Of a DNA stretch of 64,000 nucleotides, positions 25,258 through 37,130 are shown in pieces. The position numbers and the translations under genes were made by a program. How positions within the stretch are numbered: the stretch's first letter is position 1; each line of letters begins with the position of its first letter. The DNA comes from Nemophila menziesii (Eukaryota; Streptophyta; Magnoliopsida; Boraginales; Hydrophyllaceae): NCBI GenBank assembly GCA_029959085.1, contig JARWIR010000023.1:7205860-7269859 (forward strand), in the 5' to 3' direction. The notes beneath the pieces were generated by a model. The model worked only from the letters and a program-made list of their open reading frames with translations, was not told where the DNA came from and searched no databases.

Positions 25258-28200
25258 AAAGTTGGTGTGATATTTGACACAACAAGTTTGGTCTATTGAC
25301 CATCAATGATAAAGAAATAGGGTATCAATTTTTTCTAAAGAGCCCATGCACATTTCGTCATGTAAAACTATATTTTGAGACCTACTAATTCTATTTTTTT
25401 TTTGTAGTCAATATATACTAGTCTACAAGCTAACCTATTCATATACTGCAAGCTGGCCTAGACTATCATATATGAAAATTGAAATAAAATGAACCAGCAA
25501 AATAAAATTATAGGTCAAAAAGGAACTTCAACTGTACAATCACATTAAATATTGTTTATCTTATTTGTTCCTATTCATATTATATTTGATTTTCATTAAA
25601 TTTAAATATTGAGAAAATTCATTTGTGTATCAACAATAAATAAGTCTATTCATTTACAGTTTAACACCTTCAAAATTTCATTACAAAGAAGGATTCCAAA
25701 TCATTTCGATGCCTCAAAAGAAATCCATCAAGAACGCTAGCTAGATCAGTAACAAATTCACTCCAAGTTCGCCACACGACCAATTTTAAGAAGATAACTC
25801 ATAGTATCCTTCTTAACGCCGCTTGCGCTGACAAGGTCATCCTGTTGATATATGCTCTTGCATTTAAGACCGAAGATGAGACCATCGCGTGGCTACTCGA
25901 TAAAGTTTTCCCCGCCTAGCCAATAAAGTCGTCAATATTTTTAGACTTCTGAATTCAATAAGAATTTATGAATGTAGTGAATATGTATGTATCAAAAAAA
26001 CATAATTGGATTTATCATATATGAAAAACATCACCAAAAACAACTTGTTCATTAAATTTTATCACTTCTGTCATAGATCTAAGCCTAAATATACAGATCT
26101 GTAGATAATTAAAGTTACAAATAGAGTACGAATCATGAATTCCTCCTTACACAGCGACAAAAAGCAACACGAAGGTTTCTCAAGGTTATAGAGGTAGGAC
26201 ATGGGTATGAACATACTGGTAAGGGTTAATATAAAGAAAGAAGAGCATATCCAAATAATTAGCAACAATACAGGTATAATAAAATATGATCTTAGAGTAT
26301 AATCTTAATAAAAATATGAAGGCAACGACATGTAAAATTTGTATAATGTGGGTGTCAAACAAAACCAGTAATAATCATAATCAGAGTAAAAACTAGTAAT
26401 AAAAATATTCAGATCTAAGAATATAGTCAGAGTAAAAAATTTAATTGTACTCAAAAGTAAAACCACATAAATCCAAGGAACCAAAGGTATAAGGGATTTA
26501 ATATAATACTTATTTCTCTTACCTGAGTTAATGATTTTTCTTCTTCCTTGAAATAGAATGGTCAACGATCCTTTTCCTATAAAAGGATATTTTATTATAA
26601 ATACTAACTAAAATTAAGGAAATTTTAAATAAATCAAAGAGTTTTAATAAATAACAAAACTTCAACAATTCATAATTTTACACAATATAAAACATATTTT
26701 TCACATAAATAACAAATTAATTTTAATTTAATAAAATCTAGTGTTAATACATTTATTCCATTCCTCTCACGTTACAAATCAAACTAACAGAAAAATAAAT
26801 TAGCTATGAAATATAATTACAATGTGCAATTTTTGATTTTCAATTACAAATACCAAGGAATTTAATAGAAATATCAATACCTTTTTATAGTCGCAGCATA
26901 TGTAGGCAACACTGTGATTCATGTTTGTATTTTTCTTTCCTTTTATCTATCTCTCTGATTTTGTCCATGAAAAAGTTGTTGAGTGTTGCAATATTTGAAA
27001 ATATTGATTTTGTTCACTGATTTAATGATTTTATATGAATTTAGCGATGGATGAAACTAAATCAATTTCAAAGAGTACGGTAAGGAGAGAGGGAGACGGA
27101 AGAGAGAGGGATGTTTTCTAGGGCATTTGTTGTTATAAAGGCAAAACTCTTTATTAGTGGGCTTTTTTATCTAATTTTTGGATCTTAAGTGGTAGAGCTT
27201 AATTTTTATGGATAAAAAATAATTGAAATGTAATCGAGTTTATGGGCTTATATACTTACAAAAAATACCATAGATGTTATTGGATATTCACAATGAGTTT
27301 ACTAAATTATTATACAATGTTGAGAATTTAGTTATCGGTATTACTATTTAGAAAATGCTACATGTATTCCTTACAGAATGTGTAAGTTCTTTTCTTATAA
27401 CTAGTTAGTCCTTCTAGATAAAATATATTAAAACGAATTTTAATTTTTAAAGATTTCATCACATGTATGTTATGATATAAATATAAACTACATATTAGTG
27501 TTGGAAATTAAATATGTAAATAGATATTTTTGTTTAGAAAAATTAGTAATAGTTTTGTTAATGATGAAATTTGATTATTTTAAAGATGAAGAAACATAGT
27601 ATATAAATAATGTTCTTTTTCCCTTTTTAAACTTTAGTCTCATTGATATGGATAATACCTTAACTTGGTTGGAGGTAGCGTTTTAAAAGAAGAATTTATA
27701 AACTGATAGTTATTGGTAACCATAATAATGTTGAAGAGAAATCTATCAATTGCGTACGCATTAATAATTCATTTTCTAGGTGACATCTTCGATATTTGTA
27801 GAAAGTAATGATCATGTTATGTCTTATATGCTGACTGTAGTGATTGGACACTTTGTAAACTGAATTTGCTCTACTAAGTTAAGAATATAAACGTTATGGA
27901 CTATAATTAGAGATGAAATTTTAACCTTGAATGAATTATCTTCCAAAGATTCTAGATGGATCTTTCTTCATTTTAATATAATAATTCTAAAATAGTGGGA
28001 TAGAAACTTAGTAAATTACTTCATTATAAGTAATAATTAGATTTATTATAGAAAAAGGATTGATTTTGATGCACCGACATATAATTTTAATCATATAGAT
28101 AATGTAAATATTTGATTCTTTTGACCGAATTGGAGTAAATTAAATGATTATTTTGAATTGATTATGAGATTTTTGAAATGTAGAAAAGTTTGGAAGGAGT

Positions 28201-30365
28201 AAAATATAACCATATGTATATTTGGATCTTTATATATAGAATGTTACATAAAATATCTATTCCTTTTTCGAAGTGGCCAAAAGATCGTAGATTTCATAAA
28301 TACAAAACTTATTATCTCTCTACATCACTGAACTTTTTGTTTAACACATTATCACCCTAAATTGAATAAAAGAGACCTATAATATATATTTATTCATGAA
28401 TTAAAGATAAATGAAATTATTCTTCAATAGTTTCAAAGGGACTAGTTCTTCCCAATCACGAGGCATAAGGATCCTATCATCACTTATGTGAAAGAATTCT
28501 AGAAAGACCAATTCACATGATTGAGCTTCGATAATATAATAACATGATATAAGTGGTTATGACAATTAATTAATATTCTAGTATGCCAATATCCCCGACA
28601 CTTTAATTTAATGTAAAATTTAGATGAAAGTGTTGAGCATACCACAAACTCTATTTGTTTGGAAGTTCCAAGGGACACCAACTATGATGGGTATTTAGAG
28701 GTCATACATTATCATATTTAGTGTGATAATTAACAATATAAAACACAAATTGTGTAACTATAAAATCACTAGATCTGAATACAAAGTATGTTGAATAGCT
28801 TTTAAGATAACGTAGATGAGTAATGTCACATGGACAATACGATAATATGCCGAGACTATTGTTTAATAAAGAACATTTAATAACAAAAAATTTAAACCTA
28901 AATGTAAAGTATTTTACTTCACCCACTTCACAATATATAGCGAGTAGTTAATATTTCATAAGAAAATGTGCAATACTCTTTAATCACCAAAGCAACTCAA
29001 TTATAATATAAAAGTAAGTTTCAAACGTGGACAGTACTTAAGAAATATTTAGGAAGCTTCTTGATGTATATATAGTCGTATTGCACTGTAATCCTCAGAA
29101 CGACTTGCGTACGTAGTTTTCTAATAACTTCCTCATCAGGACGTCTTAAGCTAACACATGGTTGTCCAACAACTTGCAATATAGTTGCTTATATCATAGT
29201 TTCTTATTAGCAAAATCAATTGGAGTATTTTAAGTAGATAGTTGTATAGTAACCATGAAATTCCAATATTGGTTTGAAACATTGTTAAGACCTTCCTTGA
29301 TTCAATATAACACTTCGATGTAATTAAAAAACACTTATGGGATTTTATATATAAATTATCCATAGTTGTAATATTAGTTAATTATAATATGTTTCAATGA
29401 TCGGATTATTTTGAGATCTAATCTTACCCGAGTCAAAAGTCTCTCAGATGTATTTTAGAAAAATGTATACACACATACATCATCACAAATTCCACGGCCA
29501 ATCCGTTAAAATAGCTACAACTCTTCTTTTCTTTCTATCAGCAGTTGTGAATTATGTTTTAGTTATTTATTGGACGAATTGTGAATTGTTTGAGTATACC
29601 ATTATATATTTTGCAAGCAATCTTTAAGTAGGTGTATAATTGAGTATTGGGTCATTCGAGATGACATGAACGTTGGAGAAGTTAAGAAGAACATGAAGAG
29701 AAAAGAGAGTTTGGTGTTGAGGATGGATTTTCGAGGAGGATGAGATTTAGAGGGTCGTGAGAAGATGATTAACTAAGGGAAATATGAGTTCGAGTTGATG
29801 AAACGCATTTTACAAGAAGATGAATTCCACGGTGTATGATCTATACATCGTGACTTAGAAGTTTTCACAACCTCGACACAATACTACATGTAAGCGGCCC
29901 TGTATCAATCAAGATATGTTCCCTTAACCCTTTTCTCATTCATTAGTGTATATTACTAGCTTTATAGATACTTTTCGATTCGTGGGGACAAGACTCATTT
30001 TCGAATTTGGGGCGGGGTTCGTTGCCTCATCCCAATTTTTTGTGTTATGTGTTTTTACTGCTTTTCAAAAAAAATCCAATAAAAATTAGTTTAAAGAATG
30101 ATTTGATTGGAGAGTATGTTGAATGTCCCCATAAGCATACTTTCTGTAAATTAATGATAGAAAATAGTAGACCATAGATTTAATGTAAAAAGCACCTCGA
30201 ATGCGTGCAAAGACTAGATGATTGATAGGAAAAATTAATGAACAATGCAGAAGTAGTAATCTTGTATTTGGTGAGAATGAGTGGTGTGTAGAACGTGAGA
30301 TCTAAATGAGTAGAGAACCCACTTAATTATGAACTAAATGTGAACTATGTAACTAGAAAAATGAT
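25258..30365. other. AT-rich spacer without a supported gene
   Basis: I find no recognisable protein. One stretch, 25665-25919 on the plus strand, is open for 84 codons without an ATG and is richer in G and C than its surroundings; it contains LLNAACADKVILLIYALAFK and DETIAWLLDKVF before a TAG, and I could not assign it to a family. On the minus strand, 27130-26882 has a CT-rich leader-like run followed by a possible donor AAG/GTATTG. Minus-strand ORFs at 26071-26565 and 28499-29363 are low-complexity and not supported. Confidence 0.5.
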
Positions 30366-30369
30366 AGAG

Positions 30370-30620
30370 GCGGTTCTTTAATAGTCACTTGAGTCCTTTT
30401 TAGCATTCTAACCCGTGATTAAATGTTATATCCTTTTTAGCCCCATTTTTAAGCATTTCAGCCTTTCTTTTGAAGCCATATTATAAGCTTATCCTTTAGA
30501 TGTTAGGAATATACCATATGACCCGCACTTGAATCGTGATTGCTTAAGACTAGTTGTCCTTGAGTTTGAGTTGGGGGGTGAAGGAATCTGTTATTACATC
30601 TGTTGGGTAGATTTTTTATT
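30370..30620 (+). mobile_element. Possible Gypsy-type 3' remnant with polypurine tract
   Basis: The sequence has repeated TCCTTTTTAGC phrases (about 30395 and 30430) followed by TTGAGTTTGAGTTGGGGGGT and GAAGG near 30560-30585. In plant Athila/Tat-like Gypsy elements the noncoding stretch before the 3' LTR ends in a similar AGTTTGGGGGG-type polypurine tract. No coding part or LTR pair is visible, so this is a weak call. Confidence 0.3.
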
Positions 30621-32540
30621 TGCTTGAATGGTTATGCACGTTATTCTAATTTCCTTTGCCGATTTCTGAAAAGAAAACAAAAGAAAAAGAAAGAAAAAAA
30701 AAATTGAGAAAAAAAATTAGTATGACATCTCACATTAAAGAGAACTAGATATGATCCGTGTCTGAAGACACTACTAAAATTTTAAACCTTACAAATATAA
30801 AATTCAAAATATTGCTCTAGGAAAAAATTTATACAATTATTGTAATCATAAATAAATACTCTAGCAAAGTTTGTCTATAATCAAATTTTACATATAAATG
30901 TTACCAAACAGTTACAAATGGAATATTGTTGTTACTTTCAAATCCACCAATGACTAATTTACTTTTGCTTACGATGGTCTGCTACATAAATCATTGATTC
31001 TAATGGTTTATATAAGAAAAAATAATATGTTTTTGAAAAACTATTTACTTCTAATAAAATAAAAAATCCTTGAGTTTACAAATCCATTCTCGTCATCTCC
31101 TTGAACTTCTTATCAGTTGTCTATCCAACTTCATCGTAAAACTATTATACATCTCAGCAGTCATTTCCTTCCTTTTTAAAATAATCAGCCTCAAAAGCAT
31201 TCAGCTCGTCCATTTTAAGTGTTTCATTGCACAACATAAGAGGCAACAAACAATTACTGACATTTTTGTTCTAAAGATTCAAAATATGATTCTTGCACTA
31301 TAATATTATAATAGACTCAAAATATGATTCATGTACTTTATTATAACTCTTATTGTTTACCAACAAGACATACTTCATACCATAACTGATTATTTATCAA
31401 CAATGACATATTGATCAAAAAAATATATGAGTTTGAAATATATAGAGGAACAAAATCATTTTCTTAAAGTACAAAAATAATTGTATTATTACAAAAATTG
31501 CTAATTTGACATGTATAGCATATCCTATATTTTATTCACAAATGTAAGGCAATGCTCACACAATCTTTCCTAATGAATGTTACAGACAAATATAATGACT
31601 AAACAAACCCCTAATCGTAGATATCAAGATAATTCAGTCTTATTTATATATTTCCAATTAACTACATAAATAAAACAACAATTATAATATCGATGGATCA
31701 CAAAAAAATATTAAAAAAATATTAACCTATTGTTTTATAAAATATGGCTACAAAAATTTTCAACATACAAATAAAATATTAAAGAGATATTAACCTATTC
31801 TTTCAGATACTAAATTGGTATAGCAATGTTACCGAGATTACAATAAGAATTAGAAGGAAAAATACAATACCTGATTTAAATTAATATTCCTTTACAAAAT
31901 CAAGAGATAACATATTTGAATTTGAGGGTTTTAATGGAATTTTTTTTTTGTTTAGAAAATCCCCTCATTGATGGTGTTTCGGCGTTATGGTCAATTGTAG
32001 TAGATAATGATTTTCGAAGATAAAAAGCCTTGAATGAGAGAGGGAAGGAAGTTACACAGGTCAATCACACAAAAAATACTCATCTAAACATATTTATATA
32101 TTTATAAAGAGAAACATAGTCGGACAGTGATCAAAATTATTTTTAGTTTTTATAAACAAACCTCCTCATCTTACCAATCTTTGCTTTACATCATATAATT
32201 CAGAACACATCACTATAAATATTCATGAAGAAGATGTACAACATTAAGCATTGATTGACTAAGTAAATCATCCCTTCTACAATATATTATTGGTTCCACT
32301 ATTTGTAATAAAAAAACATGTGCTTACATCACCTATATTAGGCTCTGGAAGTGCTTTAAAGGAACAAATATACTTATGTTACCGCTAGTCATCAAGAAAG
32401 GTTGATATAATAGATGATCGCACCAAAGAGCTTGGTAAAGCAGATAGAGTGCCCTTTTAGCTATATTATGAGGAAACCATGTGTAATACCACAATTAATT
32501 TTGCAAGAAATATAAAATCGAAAACCATTTTTAATCCAAA
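30621..32540. other. AT-rich spacer without a supported gene
   Basis: I see no credible coding sequence. A plus-strand ORF at 31070-31303 (77 codons) is hydrophobic, with no recognisable motif. On the minus strand, 32080-31870 has a leader-like CT-rich run ending in a possible donor CAG/GTATTG, similar in layout to 27130-26882, but no exon could be built. Confidence 0.5.
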
Positions 32541-35500
32541 CCCATCCACGTAAAAGTGAGGAAATAATTGCTTTTAATTTTGAAGATGCTTCTCTATTTG
32601 AACATCAATATGGTGGGCAATTCTTCACTTGGACCAATAAGAATGAAGGTATATTAAGAGCTAGCAAAATTGACAGTGTTTTTATCAATAATAAGTGGTT
32701 GGATCAATATTAGTCAAGTGTAGTAATCACTTCTCCTTCAACCTCAGACACTGTGCACTAAAGTTACTAATTGGTGATTTAAATATTTCAGGACCTTATG
32801 CCTTTAGATTCTTTAATATATGGACAGAGCATGAAGAATACTTGGTCCTGATTAAGCAAAACTGGAATATAAATATCAATAGTAACTATATGTTCTCCTT
32901 ATGTATGAAGTTGAAAGAGATTAAAAAAGTACTTAAAAAATTCAATAACAAGTACTTCAAAAGAACACTTGATGATATCAACAACATTAAAACTCAATTG
33001 GATATAGTTCAGACCAGAATCATGGAGGGAAAACATATGGTGACTGATTTATCTGAGGAAAAAATCTTGATCAAAAAACATGAGATAGCTACTATGACTC
33101 ACCATGAAGCTATGAAGCAGAAATCAAGGGCTATATTCATTAATGATAGTGACTGGAGCTCACAATACTATTACAGGCTCATTAAAGGTAGAATAGCTAG
33201 AAATCATATAGCTACTATTATAAGAGAAGATGGGACTGTTCTATCTGACCTTGGTGAAGTTAAAAATGAGTTTGTTAATTACTATAAGTCCTTACTTGGC
33301 ACTGAAGAGATTAATTAAGAAAGGTGTTCAATAAGCACTATTAAAGCTTTATTAAAAATGGAAGTACCTCAAGAATTTCATGATGGCTTAGCTGCTCCTA
33401 TTAGCAATGAGGAAATCAAATCTGCACTCTTTGCTATAGGAGATAGCAAAAGCCCTGGACCAGATGGTTTCTCAGCTCGGTTCTCCGGAGCTTCTTGGGA
33501 AATTGTTGGTACTGACTTCTGTAATGTTGTAAATCAGTGCTTTGAATCTTGTAAATTACTTAGTCAAGCCAACTCTACTAATATCATATTAATACCCAAG
33601 TAGAAAAAGACCCCTAGTGTAAAAAATTCAAACCCATAGCATGTGTTAATATTATATACAAAACTATTGCTAGAATTCTTATGGGTAGGCTTAAAAAGTG
33701 ATGAAATCCATTATATCTAGAACAAGCTGCTTATGTTGGTGGGAGATGTATTGGTGATAATATTTTGGTAACTCAGGAAGTGGTTTTGGGGTATAAAAAA
33801 TTATCTATCAGTCCTTTATGTACTATTAACCTGGATATGCAGAAAGCCTATGATAGCATCAACTGGCTTTCTAGTCTCCACTTTAAAGGCTTTTAACTTC
33901 CCCAAAAAAAATTTGACTGGATAATAATGTGTATTACCTCACCTTCTTACTCAATTTGTGTGAATGGTGAGGCTTGTGGCTACTTTAAGGGGAAGAGAGG
34001 ACTTAGACAAGGGGACCCTTTCACCCCCTATTTATTTGCCATTTGTATGGAGGTTTTTCTGTTCTATTTCATATTGTCTCAGAGAAGAAGGGGTTTAGTT
34101 TTCATCCAAGATGTCAAGAAGTTAATCTCAACCACTTAATTTTTGCAGATGTCTTATTATTATTCATGAAAGCTGATATAAACTCAGATCTTGTAATCAA
34201 GGAGGATTTAGTCTTATTCTCTAAATGCTATGGTTTGCAGATAAACTTTAATAAGAGCGAATTGTACTTTGGAGGGGTTACTGATAGTGTTAAATCTGAA
34301 ATATCTAATATTTTGGTTATTAAAATTGGTATTCTACCTGTCAGGTACCTTGGAGTTCCATTGAATTCAAGATAATTGAGTGTGAAAGATGGTAATATCC
34401 TAGTGGAAAGAATTTGCGAGAGCATCAAGCACTTGAGTTCAAAGTTTTTATCCTATGCTTTTAGAGTTGAGTTAATAAGAGTAGTACTTATTACAAAAAT
34501 TGTTTTCTGGTGTAGGGTTTTTCTATTACCCAAACAAGTAATATATAAATTGACTAAAAGAATGAATGGTTTTCTATGGAAAGACAATTTGGAGAATGCT
34601 ATAGGAGCTAGAGTAGCTTGGGACAGGGTAAGGTACAATAAAAATGAAGGAGGCCTGAATATTCCTAGTATTGAGTATATTAACAAGACTTGTCTGTTAT
34701 GTACTTTCTGGAGATTCTACTCACTTGATCAAAAAAAATGTATATGGAGTTTAGACATTAAACAATCCCATTCTTGGTTGTGGAAGCAAATTCTCAAAAT
34801 TAGAAGTGTTTCTTTTGAACTTATTCATCATAATGTGGGGAATGGTGACAAGACTTTTATTATATGGGTAATATGGGTTGAAAATAGAAGTGTTCAAAAG
34901 ATTTGTAATATTCAGCTGGATGATTCAAACCTGACCTGCAAGAAGAAAGTAAAAGAGTGCTTTGGTAGAGGCAGGTGGAAAATTCCACCTTGTATTAGCA
35001 AGGTTTTTCCTCTTATAAAAAATATACAGTTAGTGGAGAAGCCTGATTCTATTATTCGGATGAATGTGTTAAAAAACAGTTTTCATTTAAAAAAAACCTT
35101 AAACAGAATTACTCCTCATATTGACAAAGTTACTTGGAGTGAAATTAATTGGGCAAAAGCTTGTATACCCAGGTGCTCTTTCATTGTTTGGTTAGGTGTT
35201 CTTAATAGAATTCCCACTAAGCTCAGACTGAATGAGTGGGGTCTGGTGGTGTCCAAAACATGCTTACTCTGCAATTCTGAGGAGGAAGATTTAAATCATC
35301 TTTTTATAACGTGTAAGTTCTCTAAATCAATCCTTTAGCGAATACTTACTGAATTCAGCTTTGTTAGAAAGAATTGTGCTTCAGTCAATGAACTATTAGA
35401 AGAGATGCAGAGCTGTAGAAGTAATAATGAAGTGTTGATGGTGATAAGTGCGTGTTTTACTACTTTCATGTATTTTATCTGGAATGAGAGAAGTAGAAGG

Positions 35501-35774
35501 GACCACGGTGAAAGTGAATTAAATAAAGATAGAGTGTTTAACTGCATTTTGTCATTTATTACAGTTAAACTTAAAAGAAGAATTTTTAAATGTAATAGTG
35601 TTATTAAGTTAGTGGATAAAATTTGTAATATTTAATAGCCATGTAGTTAGTTTTCTTGTAATGAGTCCATGCAAATGTAATAGGTTAAAGTGATGCCCAT
35701 TAGTAAATGGGGTCAAATGTAAACTTGGATTTGGTTTTTAATATAAAAGTTTTCATTTGCTGATAAAAAAAAGA
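32541..35774 (+). mobile_element. LINE (L1-type non-LTR retrotransposon), 5'-truncated
   Basis: The plus-strand copy starts inside the endonuclease domain (about 32551) and ends in a short A-tail (GATAAAAAAAA, 35761-35774). ORF1 and most of the endonuclease are missing, as expected of incomplete target-primed reverse transcription. It is the same broad family as the minus-strand LINE at 57945-63256: both share LPKQVIYKL, DASLFEH and the same domain order, and neither has an RNase H domain. I found no target-site duplication: the 3' flank is array-unit sequence and the 5' flank is not. Confidence 0.85.
32551..35635 (+). pseudogene. LINE ORF2 pseudogene (endonuclease C-end, reverse transcriptase, zinc finger)
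   Basis: In the intact protein this is the endonuclease/reverse transcriptase that nicks DNA and copies LINE RNA at the target. Pieces in order: endonuclease C-end with DASLFEHQYGGQFFTWTNK and SKIDSVF (32585-32690); a linker frame at 32695-33318; RT start with SKSPGPDGF (33358-33603); INLDMQKAYDSINW near 33826; RGLRQGDPFTPYLF (33990-34045); the box that should read FADD, here FADV (near 34143), losing a catalytic Asp; thumb region with RYLGVPL and LPKQVIYKL (34340-34560); and a CLLC...H...C zinc finger near 35262-35315. Stops at about 32712, 33316, 33601, 34373 and 35336, plus frame changes, make it dead. Confidence 0.88.
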
Positions 35775-36725
35775 TATTAGTTATTTTTATATTAATATTT
35801 ATTATAAATTACAGTAATTACATTTCTTTTACTATAATATAATAATTGAATATCTACATCTATATGAAAGAAGAGAAACATAATAAAAGAATTAAAAAAA
35901 AAGACCGAAGAGAGAAGATGAAAATTTTATTAATCATTTGAATATATTTTCTTCAAATAACTATTAAAATAAATATGTCCTCTAATGGAAATAAACTATT
36001 CTACTATTTTAATTCTAAATAACAATCACCATTCCATTATCGCATAACTTACAATTTCCTAGAATTATTCCAAAGTCATTACCTTGTCATAACCCATTTC
36101 AAGAACCTTGCCCTCAAGGTTTTGCTGATTAAAATCTTCTGGACGGTTTTTTTCCATTGAAAAGTCATTTGTTGCAATAAAATTTGATCATATAAAAGAA
36201 TGAAGTGTGGAAAATGGTTGTGTGAATAATTAATCCACTTGTTTGAAGCACCAAATTTTGATGATTTGAAGCACTATATGATGTCATCTGGATTCCATAA
36301 TAATGTTGTAGTCAATATTCCTCTTTCTCGGTTTCTCTATGACTTCCAACATGGATGCTATGTGAGATTCGTAAAATGATAAAATCATTTTCTAGTACTC
36401 CACTACTTGTACGAAGGAAATATTTCTTGTTTCTACTACTACTAGCATGCTTTTTTCCGGACACATAATCTGCTCTCTTTGACGAAAGACACTCCTCAAT
36501 ATGACATGTGCGAATTTATCAACACTCTTATTTGAGAAACAATGATGTTTCTAACCACTATCCAGGAAAAAATAGGATGGGTCATTAGGATCGACAATGA
36601 CATGGATTCTACTTCCCATACCTTTCACTAGATCTACTACCAACCAATCTCCAAAGTGAAATTTCGTAGGACCTCTTGAGAACCTTGCATCGAGCTTGTA
36701 CATTTTACATTCACCAGCTGTATGA
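35774..36725 (-). repeat. Solo diverged copy of the array unit
   Basis: Sequence from GATATTAG (35775) to about 36722 aligns in order to the array unit: ACATCTATATGAAAGAAGAG, the TTTCTTCAAATAA block, AAGAACCTTGCCCTCAAGG, TCTCGGTTTCTCTATG and the GDWLVVD ORF. It is about 10.5 kb beyond the array edge and more diverged than most units. It starts mid-unit exactly at the LINE A-tail. Homology to the array stops at about 36722, at an AG on the minus strand just before CTGGTGAATGTAAAATG; upstream it continues into DUF4283-like sequence that array units lack. Confidence 0.85.
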
Positions 36726-37130
36726 CATAGGACTACCACCAAAATAGCAGAATTTACTTAACTTTTCATAATACGATTATAATCTCCACATAAAGGAGGG
36801 ATTGTCTTTCCACCATGAACATAGGTACTAAGCAAATCTTGACCTTCCATAGGAATCTAGCTCTTAGGTACTTTACCATTTCATTTTCTTCCCGAATCTC
36901 ATAATATATGATATGACATTCAAGGTTTTTGCAAATATCCTTAGCATTATCTGGTGTGATATAGGTAGGAGGGAGATCCATAAATTGGAGCTACATGGTG
37001 GCCATCTAAAGATCAACTTGTTCTTTAATTTGTGGATTCTTATGGATACTAATTCAGATTTTATGGTTCCTAACAATTTGATACTATCTAGACTAGTCAT
37101 AGCCTCTTCATAGGGGGTTAGGATCATCAC
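36551..37130 (-). pseudogene. DUF4283/zinc-knuckle retroelement gag-like pseudogene
   Basis: Read on the minus strand in shifting frames: LPPTYITPDNAKDICKNL and MVKYLRARFLWKVKICL (36981-36830) match the end of a DUF4283 domain, the RNA-binding gag/ORF1-like domain of plant retroelements. Then YEKLSKFCYFGG (near 36778-36743) and, in another frame, CHTAGECKMYKLDAR (36730-36686) form a CCHC knuckle: FCYxxG, then H-x4-C; the second Cys appears mutated to Gly. It continues into FHFGDWLVVDLVKGMGSRIH and stops at a TAG near 36551. Several frameshifts and stops kill it. This copy shows what the array ORF descends from. Confidence 0.7.
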
